Source: Candidatus Manganitrophaceae bacterium
GTDB taxonomy: Bacteria; Nitrospirota; Nitrospiria; SBBL01; JAADHI01
Length of the DNA: 64,000 bases
Direction: 5' to 3'
NCBI GenBank assembly: GCA_012960925.1
Contig: DUAG01000049.1
Coordinates: 23,567 to 87,566 of the forward strand
Shown here: in pieces, positions 8,585 to 16,697 of the stretch
How positions within the stretch are numbered: the first letter of the stretch is position 1
Layout of the letters: the number at the start of each line of letters is the position of its first letter
Position numbers and translations under genes: made by a program
Notes under the pieces: generated by a model
The model's input: the letters and a program-made list of their open reading frames with translations, nothing else
What the model was told of the DNA's origin: nothing
Databases searched by the model: none

Positions 8585-8885
8585 ACTTCAAGTCGAAATA
8601 TTTGGGAATAAGTATACCTTAAGGGGAGATGCTGATGAGGAATATGTTAAAGCGCTGGCTTCCTATGTCGACGAGAAGATGGGAGAGATTGCGGCGCATA
8701 CACCGGATAATCTGCTTTCAAAGCTGGCTATTCTCACCTCGATCAACATTACGCATGAACTCTTTCAGTTGAGATCGGACCAGAAAGAGCGCGCCGCCGT
8801 GATCGGGGGAAAGACAAGAGACCTTATTGAGAGTATTGAAGAACAGTTTGACGCGTTTAAGTTAGAGGGTCCGTCTTCTTCTTGA
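8574..8885 (+). CDS. zapA: Cell division protein ZapA
   Basis: This encodes 103 residues from a TTG that overlaps the end of the ZapB-like gene; GAGGA lies about nine bases before it. ZapA crosslinks FtsZ filaments. Family signs are the N-terminal VEIFGNKYTLRGDADEEYVKALASYVDEKM, then a helix rich in leucine (LLSKLAILTSINITHELFQL). Downstream is a likely 6S RNA, the usual zapA-ssrS order of many bacteria. Its last codons overlap the -35 box of that RNA's promoter. Confidence 0.85.
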   Translation: MGNKLQVEIFGNKYTLRGDADEEYVKALASYVDEKMGEIAAHTPDNLLSKLAILTSINITHELFQLRSDQKERAAVIGGKTRDLIESIEEQFDAFKLEGPSSS

Positions 8886-8910
8886 AATTTCATTTCAACT
8901 TTGATAGGAT
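8882..8910 (+). promoter_or_regulatory. Promoter of the 6S RNA
   Basis: TTGAAA (8882-8887, overlapping the zapA stop), a 17-bp spacer and TAGGAT (8905-8910) predict a start near 8917. Confidence 0.55.
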
Positions 8911-8916
8911 CTTTAC

Positions 8917-9107
8917 AGACGAAAGGGTGTCCCTGCATTGTGCGTAAGTGGTTAGTCGTCAAGCCTAACATCGACAGCAAGGGAGCCGAGTCCAAGAAGA
9001 CTGTGTGCACGTTCCGCCCCAAGTGGAAAAGCCTGACGTCTTCATCTTGGTGCCCACCTAATCAAACAGGTTTGAGCTGATCGCCCTTACGGCAATGCGG
9101 GGGCCTT
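8917..9107 (+). ncRNA. ssrS: Probable 6S RNA (SsrS)
   Basis: A non-coding stretch of about 190 bases follows zapA and its own promoter. Its ends pair over long range: CCCTGCATTG near 8930-8940 with CAATGCGGGG near 9092-9102, leaving a long rod with internal hairpins (for example GTTAG...CTAAC near 8951-8971) and a T-run after the closing stem. Length, rod shape and synteny with zapA fit 6S RNA, which binds the sigma-70 RNA polymerase holoenzyme. A covariance-model search is needed to settle it. The exact ends are estimates. Confidence 0.6.
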
Positions 9108-9276
9108 TCTGTCGCTTTATTTTCTCTGCCTGTTTGACTCCCTGTCTAAGCCGGAGCAAGACTGCTCTGGCCTTCACCCTTGAATCATTCATAGGGGTGC
9201 AGTTCCTTAAAATATCTACAAATTGGTCGATATGACAGTCTATTAATGGATCTTAATCCGAGAGGTCATTGTCGGA

Positions 9277-9333
9277 ACCTCTGAATAAGTCATGAATTGT
9301 TTTTTCAGGGCAAAAATGTCCCTCTTTTGCGTT
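9277..9333 (+). repeat. Dispersed repeat, copy 1 (CTCTGAATAAGTCATG motif)
   Basis: CCTCTGAATAAGTCATGAAT, a T-run, then AGGGCAAAAATGTCCC. A close copy lies at 37043-37095. The interval 9108-9433 shows nothing else recognisable. The sequence could be the worn end of a transposable element. Confidence 0.5.
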
Positions 9334-9433
9334 TCAAGTCTTGACAATAGCAAGCTATTCCCTACGATTTGCGCCTTAAATAGAAACCTTTTATCTTCCG
9401 AAGAATTCAACCCAGACTTAATCAGAGCTTCCT

Positions 9434-10735
9434 ATGATTTTACCTCTTGACGCAGCTTCCCCTCTGGCTTGGCGTTTACGACCACGCGACTTCTCGGAGT
9501 TTGTCGGACAGGAACATCTTATGGCCCCGGGAAAGTTTCTCCGTCGCGCTATTGCGGCGGACCGGGTCTCCTCCCTCATCCTCTTTGGCCCGCCGGGCTG
9601 TGGTAAGACAGGCCTGGCCTACCTGATCGCAAGATATAGCGAGGCGGTTTTCTCTGATTTAAACGCCGTCACCTCTGGCATCGCCGATATTCGTCGGGTC
9701 GTTGCCGCGGCACGAAAGGAAAAGACCGCCACAGGCCGAAAAACCCTGTTGCTGATTGATGAAATCCATCGTTTCAACAAGGTTCAGCAGTCGGCCCTCC
9801 TCCCTGATGTTGAAAAAGGTAACATTACCCTTGTCGGGGCTTCAACACAAAATCCCTTCTTTTCGATTATTCCCGCTCTAGCGTCACGGTCACAAATTGT
9901 GGAACTCAAACCGCTGCCGGATGAAGCCCTTCAAGGCCTGATTGACCGGGCGATCCGTGACCCGGAGCGCGGTTTTGGAAAATTAAAGATCCGCCTTTCA
10001 AAAGAGGCCGAGCGTCATCTCATTCAGATGACCGAAGGAGATGCCCGGCGGCTTCTCAATGCCTTTGAAATCGGCGTGACGACGACGCCCCCCGATGTGG
10101 AGGGAGTGATCTATTTTGATCTGTCCGTCGCAGAAGAATCGATTCAAAAGAAGGGGCTGGTTTATGAGGATCAAGAGAGCCACTATGACACGATTTCAGC
10201 CTTTATCAAGAGCATGCGAGGTTCAGATCCGGATGCGGCGGTGTACTGGCTCGCAAAAATGATCTATGCGGGGGAAGATCCCCTTTTCATCGCTCGCCGT
10301 CTGATGATCTGTGCCGCCGAGGATGTGGGAAATGCGGACCCTGAAGCCCTTCGCGTGTCTGTTTCGGCGTTTCATGCCCTGGAGGCCATTGGAATGCCGG
10401 AGGGGAGAATCCCCCTGGCGGAAGCGACGATCTATATTGCTACAGCGCCAAAGAGCAATGCCTCTTATCTTGCGATAGACTTGGCCCTCAGTGAGATCTC
10501 GTCGGGCCGCGTGATGGCGGTTCCCGCGGCGCTTAAAGACGCCCACTATTCCGGGGCGAAACAGCTGGGGAGAGGTACGGGCTACCTCTATCCGCATGAT
10601 TTTCCAGACCATTACACCCCTCAAAAATATCTGCCGGAGAAGAAGGTTTTCTACACACCGTCAAATCAGGGAAAAGAAAAAGACATTGCCGAGCGGCTTC
10701 GGCGTTGGCGGGAGAGAGATAAGGCGCGCCAGTAG
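9434..10735 (+). CDS. rarA: Replication-associated recombination ATPase RarA (MgsA)
   Basis: This encodes 433 residues. RarA is an AAA+ clamp-loader-like ATPase acting at stalled replication forks. Visible are the N-terminal LAWRLRPRDFSEFVGQEHL, Walker A GPPGCGKT (residues 52-59), Walker B LLLIDEIH (about 106-112), sensor-1 GASTQNPFF and the C-terminal MgsA tetramerisation part (DAAVYWLAKMIYAGEDPLFIARRL, YLYPHDFPDHY). Length matches the family (430-450). It precedes xseA by about 50 bp on the same strand, a likely DNA-repair transcription unit. Confidence 0.95.
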   Translation: MILPLDAASPLAWRLRPRDFSEFVGQEHLMAPGKFLRRAIAADRVSSLILFGPPGCGKTGLAYLIARYSEAVFSDLNAVTSGIADIRRVVAAARKEKTATGRKTLLLIDEIHRFNKVQQSALLPDVEKGNITLVGASTQNPFFSIIPALASRSQIVELKPLPDEALQGLIDRAIRDPERGFGKLKIRLSKEAERHLIQMTEGDARRLLNAFEIGVTTTPPDVEGVIYFDLSVAEESIQKKGLVYEDQESHYDTISAFIKSMRGSDPDAAVYWLAKMIYAGEDPLFIARRLMICAAEDVGNADPEALRVSVSAFHALEAIGMPEGRIPLAEATIYIATAPKSNASYLAIDLALSEISSGRVMAVPAALKDAHYSGAKQLGRGTGYLYPHDFPDHYTPQKYLPEKKVFYTPSNQGKEKDIAERLRRWRERDKARQ

Positions 10736-10786
10736 AGATGTGATGTGTCCGTAGAAGAAGAGCCTTCATATTATAGAGAAGATTAA

Positions 10787-12160
10787 ATGTTTCAGACAGA
10801 CCGGCCGGGTCAAAAAATCCTTAAAGTTCACGAACTGACCACCCGTATTCGGGTGGCGGCAGAGCAGACATTTTCCAATGTCTGGGTCGAAGGGGAGGTG
10901 GTTGATTTGAGGTTGCCGGCCTCCGGCCATCTTTATTTTGTTTTGAAAGACGCTTCCGCGCAGATCAGGACGATCATTTTCCGGGCGCAGGGGCGTTTTC
11001 TTAAATTTACCCCAAAAGAGGGAAAATCAGTCCTGATCCGGGGTCACCTTACCTTCTACGAGGCGCGGGGCGACTACCAGCTTATTGTTGACTATATCGA
11101 GCCGAGGGGAAGCGGCGCCCTCCAGGCCGCCTTTGAGGCCTTGAAAGAGGCTCTTCGCCGGGAAGGCCTTTTTGACGTCGAGCGAAAAAAAACAATCCCG
11201 CAATTCCCCCTCCGGATCGGTCTTCTGACCTCAGCCACGGGGGCGGTCCTCCGGGACATCCTTCGGGTTTTTCAGGAGGCGAAGCTTCCGATTCAAATCA
11301 CCGTTTATCCTGTTCCCGTTCAGGGAGAGGGGGCGGCCGGGGAAATTGTGGAAACACTGGATGCCGTGAACGGCCTTCCGGCCTCGCAACAGCCTGAGCT
11401 ACTGATTCTTACACGGGGTGGGGGATCGCTTGAAGATCTTGCCGTGTTTAATGAAGAGGATGTGGCGCGTGCGATCTTCCGGTCTGTGCTCCCGGTGATG
11501 ACGGCCATTGGCCACGAAACCGATACGACGATCTCTGATTATGTTTCAGACCTTCGCGTCCCCACCCCATCGATTGCCGCGGAAGAAGTGGCCCGGCGTG
11601 TTCGCCTGACCCTGGAGAAGTTTGTACTTCTGGAACAGGACTTGGTCGCCTTGATCCGGACGAGAATTGAGGATGCGAAAAACAAGCGCGAAATTGCCTT
11701 ACGGCTCCTCAGCGATCCCTCCCGAAGGATCGGTCATGCCCGAGACCGACTGAGCCAATTGGTCATCCGCCTTCAGCAGTCCATGGCGCGGGCATTGGAG
11801 ATCCACCGCGGGAGCCTGATTCGGAGCCACCAGGGACTTTTTCATTTGAACCCGATTTACCGCCTTCAGGAAAAGCGACAACGGCTTAATCAGTTAAACG
11901 GGCAACTGTTAAAAGAGGGGAGAGGATTCATTGATCAGGGGCGAAGCACGCTCCTGGCTCAGATGGAGCAACTGCATCTCTTAAGCCCCTTGAACATATT
12001 GAGCCGGGGCTACAGCATTACCCAAAAACTTCCCTCTCTGAAGATTATCCGGGATGCCACAGAGGTCCATCGGGGCGATCGTCTTCGACTGACGCTTCAT
12101 CAGGGTAGGGTGACGTGTACCGTCGTCGAAAAGGGGAAGGAAGTTGAGGATGCGTCATGA
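10787..12160 (+). CDS. xseA: Exodeoxyribonuclease VII large subunit
   Basis: This encodes 457 residues, the catalytic subunit of the exonuclease that degrades single-stranded DNA with XseB. The N-terminal OB fold (about 10-110: VWVEGEVVDLRLPASGHLYF, LVDYIEPRGSGALQ) is followed by the catalytic core (GLLTSATGAVLRDI, LTRGGGSLEDLAVFNEE, AIGHETDTTISDYVSDLRVPTPS) and a coiled-coil region, ending with LSRGYSIT. It overlaps yjbQ by four bases. The partner xseB lies about 4.3 kb downstream rather than next to it. Confidence 0.95.
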   Translation: MFQTDRPGQKILKVHELTTRIRVAAEQTFSNVWVEGEVVDLRLPASGHLYFVLKDASAQIRTIIFRAQGRFLKFTPKEGKSVLIRGHLTFYEARGDYQLIVDYIEPRGSGALQAAFEALKEALRREGLFDVERKKTIPQFPLRIGLLTSATGAVLRDILRVFQEAKLPIQITVYPVPVQGEGAAGEIVETLDAVNGLPASQQPELLILTRGGGSLEDLAVFNEEDVARAIFRSVLPVMTAIGHETDTTISDYVSDLRVPTPSIAAEEVARRVRLTLEKFVLLEQDLVALIRTRIEDAKNKREIALRLLSDPSRRIGHARDRLSQLVIRLQQSMARALEIHRGSLIRSHQGLFHLNPIYRLQEKRQRLNQLNGQLLKEGRGFIDQGRSTLLAQMEQLHLLSPLNILSRGYSITQKLPSLKIIRDATEVHRGDRLRLTLHQGRVTCTVVEKGKEVEDAS

Positions 12161-12582
12161 GACAGATCGCCGGCGAGATTACGATACAGACCTCCGGACG
12201 GAAGCTCTATGATCTGACCGAAAAGATTGACTCTTGGATGAAATCGGACCCTATTCAATGTGGCCTTTTGACCTTGTATATCCAGCATACCTCGGCCTCG
12301 TTGTTGATCCAGGAAAATTATGACCCGGAGGTGCTTCTGGATATGGAGCGATTCTTCGACCGTCTGGTCCCTCAGGGGGATCCCCTATTCCGTCACACAA
12401 CGGAAGGGCCGGATGACATGCCCGCGCATATCCGCGCGGCGCTTACAGCGACATCGCTGTCCATCCCCGTCCGAAGCGGTCGGCCGGCCCTCGGCACCTG
12501 GCAAGGGATCTTCCTTTATGAGCATCGTACGGACGGACATCTCAGGACGGTGCTGATCCATCTTATTGGTGAGGAAACGTAA
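12157..12582 (+). CDS. yjbQ: YjbQ family (UPF0047) protein
   Basis: This encodes 141 residues. The family has weak thiamine-phosphate synthase activity in some members, with unknown true role. Diagnostic are the N-terminal ITIQTSGRKLYDLTEKI, the motif LYIQHTSASLLIQENYDP and the metal-site part GTWQGIFLYEHRTDGHLRTVLIHLIGE. The conserved His residues of HTSAS and EHR are present. Start ATG overlaps the xseA stop (ATGA), so it is translationally coupled. Confidence 0.9.
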   Translation: MRQIAGEITIQTSGRKLYDLTEKIDSWMKSDPIQCGLLTLYIQHTSASLLIQENYDPEVLLDMERFFDRLVPQGDPLFRHTTEGPDDMPAHIRAALTATSLSIPVRSGRPALGTWQGIFLYEHRTDGHLRTVLIHLIGEET

Positions 12583-12626
12583 AGATAAACTGGAGCGATC
12601 CTCGGCAGAGAACTTGAACTCTTACT

Positions 12627-12975
12627 CTTGATCAGTGGCGAACCGCCCTTTTTCGTGTCTCTGAGAATTTCTCTCCAAAATCCTGATCGTGTGGGAGGGG
12701 GATAAGTAAGAATGTTTTGTCTTCTCCGATGGTTCTCCTCTTGACCCGCTAAAAAAGGCCTGTTTCGCCAACGATAGATCAGATCTCCACTTATCCCCAA
12801 TCCTCGGTTATCTCCGAAACTGTCTGCCTTGGTTTTTCTCGATTCCGAACTGCATCTCTCTTAAATTCAGCGTCATATTTTCTCCTGTTTTGAACGCTTA
12901 TCTTTCCCCTCTGGCGGTTTCTTTAGTCCCATAATACCGACTTAACTGAGTGTCCAAATTTTCAGGGGAGGTTCA
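12627..12975 (-). pseudogene. Decayed IS3-family orfA fragment with one terminal repeat
   Basis: On the minus strand from 12975 a TGAACCTCCCCTGAAAA end resembles an IS3-type terminal repeat. About 90 bases inside begins KYDAEFKRDAVRNREKPRQT, then VSEITEDWG, then after a one-base deletion near 12800 GISGDLIYRWRNRPFLAGQEE and a short REILRDTKKGG end. This is the helix-turn-helix OrfA of an IS3 transposase. No orfB and no second end are visible, so it is a dead fragment. It fills most of the gene-free stretch 12583-13091. Confidence 0.7.
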
Positions 12976-13091
12976 ATCTTCTACTTCTTTATTTTCCGGT
13001 CTGTTACTGAAATATTATAAATTCGTGATAACTCTGTGATTTTAACCCCCTATTTTTGTAGGGTTATTCAACTTTAAACATGGAGGTTCAT

Positions 13092-13673
13092 ATGAAACGA
13101 TTAGCGACTGCAGTTCTCATTGCTGCATCATTAAGTTCTGCGCAAGTGAGTGCTCAGGACTTGTCCGTAACCATCACAAACCTTACTCATGGAATGGCAT
13201 TTACTCCCATACTTGTGTCGGCGCATGATTCAACAGGAAACCTATATGATGTTGGCGTAACCGCCAGCCTGGGTCTCCAAAAAATGGCTGAAGGGGGTGA
13301 CTTAACTGATCTGAAGGCAGATCTGGATACGATTACCGCGACCTACACCGATTCAGCAGCACCCTTGTTGGCGGGTTCAAGTGTCACGGTAAATTTGAAT
13401 GCAGATGCCGCTACAGGAAATACAAAATTATCCGTGGTCTCTATGTTATTGCCGACCAACGATGCCTTTTTGGGCCTGGATGCAATAGATATCCCCGTCG
13501 CATCGGGGGCCTATACATACTTTTTAAATGCCTATAATGCCGGTACAGAGGCCAATGATGAGCTGATAGAATTGATGGGTAATGGAGGCACACCCGGTAC
13601 GCCTGGAATTCCGAATGCCCCGTTTATAACTAATCAGGGAACAGGTGGCTCGGGTGGGGTTTCTGGGCTGTAA
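13092..13673 (+). CDS. Secreted spondin-domain protein
   Basis: About 193 residues from the ATG at 13092, which has GGAGG five bases upstream; an earlier ATG at 13080 sits inside that ribosome site. A signal peptide (KRLATAVLIAASLSSAQVSAQ) exports it. The mature part matches the bacterial spondin N domain: VTITNLTHGMAFTPILVSAHD, GLQKMAEGGD, LSVVSMLLPTNDAFLGLDAI, NAYNAGTEANDEL. It ends in a Gly/Pro-rich tail (GGTPGTPGIPN) shorter than in relatives. The function is unknown; such proteins are often surface-exposed. It stands alone, upstream of a two-component pair. Confidence 0.8.
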   Translation: MKRLATAVLIAASLSSAQVSAQDLSVTITNLTHGMAFTPILVSAHDSTGNLYDVGVTASLGLQKMAEGGDLTDLKADLDTITATYTDSAAPLLAGSSVTVNLNADAATGNTKLSVVSMLLPTNDAFLGLDAIDIPVASGAYTYFLNAYNAGTEANDELIELMGNGGTPGTPGIPNAPFITNQGTGGSGGVSGL

Positions 13674-13797
13674 AAATGTTGTGTTGTTTGTCCTCCGGCA
13701 TTCTCCGGGGGATAGCCGCTTCAGTTAGAATCCGATTACGATTTCTGCCTTCCAGCGTTTCAGGGGAGAGTCGCATGGAAAGGAAAAAATAAGAAAT

Positions 13798-14505
13798 ATG
13801 CGTAGAATTCTCGTCATAGAAGACGATGAAGATATTGCTAACTTGGTGGCCTTGCACCTTCGCGATTCTGATTGTGAAGTCGAGATTGCTGAAGACGGGA
13901 CGGTGGGTTTGGCCCTGCTGGAAGCAGATTCATTCGACCTTTTGATTCTCGACCTTATGCTTCCGGGTGTTGATGGTTTAGAGATTTGCCGCCGCATCCA
14001 GGCCAAGGAGAATGACACTCCAATCTTAATGCTGACGGCCAGGACGAATGAACTCGACCGAATCCTGGGTTTGGAGATGGGGGCAGACGACTATTTAACG
14101 AAACCTTTTAGTGTTCGTGAACTGCTTGCGCGGGTTAAAGCCATTTTGCGGCGGACCGACATGGCCAAAAAGAAAAGTTCTCATGAGGAACCTAAGGTGA
14201 TTCATGCTGGCGGGATAGAGGTGATCGAGAGGAAGCGTCAGGTCAAGCGCGACGGAGAGTTCATCGATCTCACGGCAAAGGAATTTGACCTGCTCTGGTT
14301 TTTTATGAAAAATCCAGGACATGTTTATAATCGTTCCCAACTACTCGACAGGGTGTGGGGTTACGGGCATGACGGTTATGAACATACCGTTAATTCTCAT
14401 ATCAACCGACTCCGATCGAAGATAGAGAGCGACCCTTCCGAACCGCGTTATATCCTCACCGTCTGGGGAGTCGGTTATAAGTTTTCGGACGAAGAAATCC
14501 CTTAA
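13798..14505 (+). CDS. OmpR/PhoB-family response regulator
   Basis: This encodes 235 residues. In the receiver domain (1-120) the acidic pair is ED at 8-9, the phospho-acceptor is D52 (LDLMLPGVDG), with T80 and K102. The winged-helix output domain (about 135-232) has the family signature DLTAKEFDLLWFFMKNPG and VNSHINRLRSKIE. It precedes a sensor kinase gene by five bases, so both belong to one system. The signal and targets are not readable. The kinase is broken (see 14511-16043), so the regulator may be driven by another kinase. Confidence 0.93.
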   Translation: MRRILVIEDDEDIANLVALHLRDSDCEVEIAEDGTVGLALLEADSFDLLILDLMLPGVDGLEICRRIQAKENDTPILMLTARTNELDRILGLEMGADDYLTKPFSVRELLARVKAILRRTDMAKKKSSHEEPKVIHAGGIEVIERKRQVKRDGEFIDLTAKEFDLLWFFMKNPGHVYNRSQLLDRVWGYGHDGYEHTVNSHINRLRSKIESDPSEPRYILTVWGVGYKFSDEEIP

Positions 14506-14510
14506 GTCCC

Positions 14511-15311
14511 ATGGAAAAAATAAAAAGAAAGCGGTCCATGTTTTTCAGAACGCTCTATAGCAAATTAGCCTGTGTGCTTTTTCTTTTTGTTGCATTCAGT
14601 GGTGCGCTCTTTTTATATCTTGTTCGCATCTCGGCCCAAAACTATCATCAAGAAATCACGCAAAAGCTCAATCTTCGTCTTGCAGGCAATATCGCGAAAG
14701 AATCCTTGTTGGTGAAAGATAATGAGATCAATCGGCTTGCGCTGGAAAATATCTTTCACATGTTGATGGTCATCAATCCAAACATCGAGGTCTATCTCCT
14801 TGATCAGCGTGGAAAGATCCTGGCCTATTCCGCAGCAAAAGATAAGATCAAAAGAGATGTGGTGGACCTGGATCCGATTCAAACCTTCCTTTCAACGCAG
14901 GGACAGGCCTTGGAATTCCCTTTTTACGGCGATGACCCGAGGCATCCCCACCGGAAGAAGATATTCTCAGTCGCACCGGTTTCCGCAAACGGCCTCAACG
15001 AAGGATTTCTCTATGTGATTCTCGGGGGCAAAGCATTCGACAGTGTTGTTGAAATGATCAAGGGGAGTTACGCGATCCGGACCAGCGTTATCGGCTTGGT
15101 GACCAGTCTTTCTATTGCCCTGATTGCAGGTTTGCTTACTTTTGGACTGTTTACCAAAAGATTGAAGACGCTCTCAGAAGTGATCCTTCACTATACAAAG
15201 GGTCAGTTCAAGCGGGATCTGAACTCACGTTACCGATTCGGAAAAATGCTGTCAGATGAGATCGACCAACTGGGTCGGTATTTTAATCTGATGGCCGATC
15301 ACATCGATTAA
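14511..15311 (+). CDS. Sensor half of the interrupted histidine kinase
   Basis: This encodes 266 residues. A first membrane segment lies near 19-40 (VLFLFVAFSGALFLYL). A periplasmic sensor part of about 140 residues follows (EVYLLDQRGKILAYSAAKDKI is PAS/Cache-like). A second membrane segment lies near 192-215, and a HAMP region ends at ADHID. Without the downstream part it cannot phosphorylate anything. Confidence 0.7.
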   Translation: MEKIKRKRSMFFRTLYSKLACVLFLFVAFSGALFLYLVRISAQNYHQEITQKLNLRLAGNIAKESLLVKDNEINRLALENIFHMLMVINPNIEVYLLDQRGKILAYSAAKDKIKRDVVDLDPIQTFLSTQGQALEFPFYGDDPRHPHRKKIFSVAPVSANGLNEGFLYVILGGKAFDSVVEMIKGSYAIRTSVIGLVTSLSIALIAGLLTFGLFTKRLKTLSEVILHYTKGQFKRDLNSRYRFGKMLSDEIDQLGRYFNLMADHID

Positions 15312-15353
15312 CAGTGGGAAGAGCTCAACCGTTCCGATGCGCTCCGGCGGGAA

Positions 15354-16043
15354 ATGGTGGCAAATGTCTCGCATGACTTACGGACGCCTCTTGCCTCACT
15401 CAACGGTTATCTGGAAACCTTGCTGATTAAAAAAGAGACCTTGAGTGAAAAGGAGAAGGTGGAGTATCTACAGATTGCCTTACGGCACAGTAAGCGACTT
15501 GGGGTGCTTATCGAAGAACTATTCGAACTGGCCAAGCTCGACTCCTATCAAAAGCTTTTAGATCCCTCGGAATTTTCGATGGGAGAATTGATACAGGATG
15601 TCATCCAGAAATTTAAGCTTACAGCTCAGAAAAAAAAGGTCGACATCGCGTCCGATTATCGCCGGAAAATGCCCCTTGCCATTGGCGACATCGGGATGAT
15701 TCAACGAGTTTTGGAGAACCTTATCGAGAACGCGCTCAGGCACACCCCGGAGGGTGGGCGCGTTGAGCTGGCTTTAATGGAAGGACCCTTCTCATCCGAT
15801 AATAAGCGCCTTATTGTCAAGGTGAGTGACACCGGATCGGGTATCCATACTGAGGATCTTCCTTATATTTTCGATCGCTTTTACCGGAAGCAAAAGAGCC
15901 GCAAGAGTGACGGTTCGCATGCGGGACTGGGTTTGGCAATTGTAAAAAGAATTCTTGAATTACACGGTGGTAATGTTACGGTCAAGAACAAAAAAAATGA
16001 GGGAGCGGTTTTCACTTTTGACCTGCCGGTCTTGAAGGTTTAG
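15354..16043 (+). CDS. Kinase half of the interrupted histidine kinase
   Basis: This encodes 229 residues in the same frame as the preceding half. The ATG at 15354 lies five residues before the H box NVSHDLRTPLASLNGYLETLL. The N box (ENLIENALRHTPEGG), G1 (DTGSGI), F (YIFDRFYR) and G2 (GLGLAIVKRILELHGG) are all intact. If started at this ATG it would be a soluble, sensor-less kinase; the ribosome site is weak. Its TAG stop belongs to the repeat element at 16041. Confidence 0.7.
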   Translation: MVANVSHDLRTPLASLNGYLETLLIKKETLSEKEKVEYLQIALRHSKRLGVLIEELFELAKLDSYQKLLDPSEFSMGELIQDVIQKFKLTAQKKKVDIASDYRRKMPLAIGDIGMIQRVLENLIENALRHTPEGGRVELALMEGPFSSDNKRLIVKVSDTGSGIHTEDLPYIFDRFYRKQKSRKSDGSHAGLGLAIVKRILELHGGNVTVKNKKNEGAVFTFDLPVLKV

Positions 16044-16202
16044 GAGCCTGTCGGAGGAATGAAGAATCAACTGCGTCGATGGAAAATAGGCCACTTTTAA
16101 AATGCATTTTGTTAAATAGTGGAAATATTCGGCTCAAGTCATAGACAAACGGGTCTCTATTTTCGATTCACATCGTAACGACCTCGTTTGCCCGGCAGGG
16201 TC
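16041..16202 (+). repeat. Second palindromic repeat family, degenerate copy
   Basis: TAGGAGCCTGTCGGAGGAAT at the left and a worn GCCCGGCAGGGTC at the right enclose about 160 bases. They resemble the intact copy at 25235-25399 (shared TTGTTAAATAG, TATTCG, TCACATCGTAACGA). The kinase stop codon is the first triplet of the element. The rest of the gap to 16376 shows nothing recognisable. Confidence 0.6.
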
Positions 16203-16376
16203 ACAGTAAAAAACATAAAGCCGGTGCGCTTTCGGCGCATTCCTCTAAAAACATCCTGCATGGACGTTCAGAATAAGATATTTTGGTTTCAGATCGGCCA
16301 TTGTGTTCTTTATCCAAGTGGACTACACAGATCGTTACCCATTGCACCAAGACCAAACCATCCAATTAAAAAGGAC

Positions 16377-16404
16377 TTGACCTCTTGTCGGGTCCTTGTA
16401 TACT
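16377..16404 (+). promoter_or_regulatory. Promoter of xseB-ispA
   Basis: TTGACC (16377-16382), a 16-bp spacer and TATACT (16399-16404), with a predicted start about 25 bp before the xseB GTG. Confidence 0.5.
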
Positions 16405-16436
16405 CTCAGAAGTTACGTTTTTCTTGTGGAGCTCAT

Positions 16437-16697
16437 GTGGCGCATCTGAAATTTGAAACGGCTCTCTCCCGTCTGGAAGAGGCGGTCAAGTTGCTTGAAA
16501 AAGGGGATCTTCCCCTGGAAGATTCTCTCAAGATTTTTGAAGACGGAATCCGGTCTTCGAAAAATTGCCTCAAAGTGCTTGAAGAGGCTGAAAAAAAGGT
16601 GGAAGTTCTTATTCAAGACAAAAAGGGGAAAAAAGGCCTGCGCCCTTTTGGTCTTGTAGAAGGTCATCCATCAGAGGAAAGAGGACCTAATGAGTAA
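16437..16697 (+). CDS. xseB: Exodeoxyribonuclease VII small subunit
   Basis: This encodes 86 residues from the GTG at 16437, with GGAG five bases upstream. The open frame extends 83 codons further back, but that part is not family-like and crosses the promoter. Signature: LKFETALSRLEEAVKLLEKGDLPLEDSLKIFEDG, then a coiled helix and a basic tail. It is the regulatory partner of XseA. It overlaps ispA by eight bases. xseB-ispA-dxs-tlyA is a common gene order. Confidence 0.88.
   Translation: MAHLKFETALSRLEEAVKLLEKGDLPLEDSLKIFEDGIRSSKNCLKVLEEAEKKVEVLIQDKKGKKGLRPFGLVEGHPSEERGPNE

Larger units (their letters stand above)
14511..16043 (+). pseudogene. Sensor histidine kinase interrupted by an in-frame TAA
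   Basis: The whole coding unit spans 511 codons. TAA at 15309-15311 stands in the linker right after HAMP (MADHID-stop-QWEELN), and the same frame continues through the kinase core. One C-to-T change from CAA would explain it. A sequencing error or read-through cannot be excluded. Confidence 0.75.

Noticed and set aside
16188..16436. Upstream extension of xseB.
   Set aside because: It crosses the promoter at 16377 and the repeat at 16041; the residues are unlike exonuclease VII small subunits.
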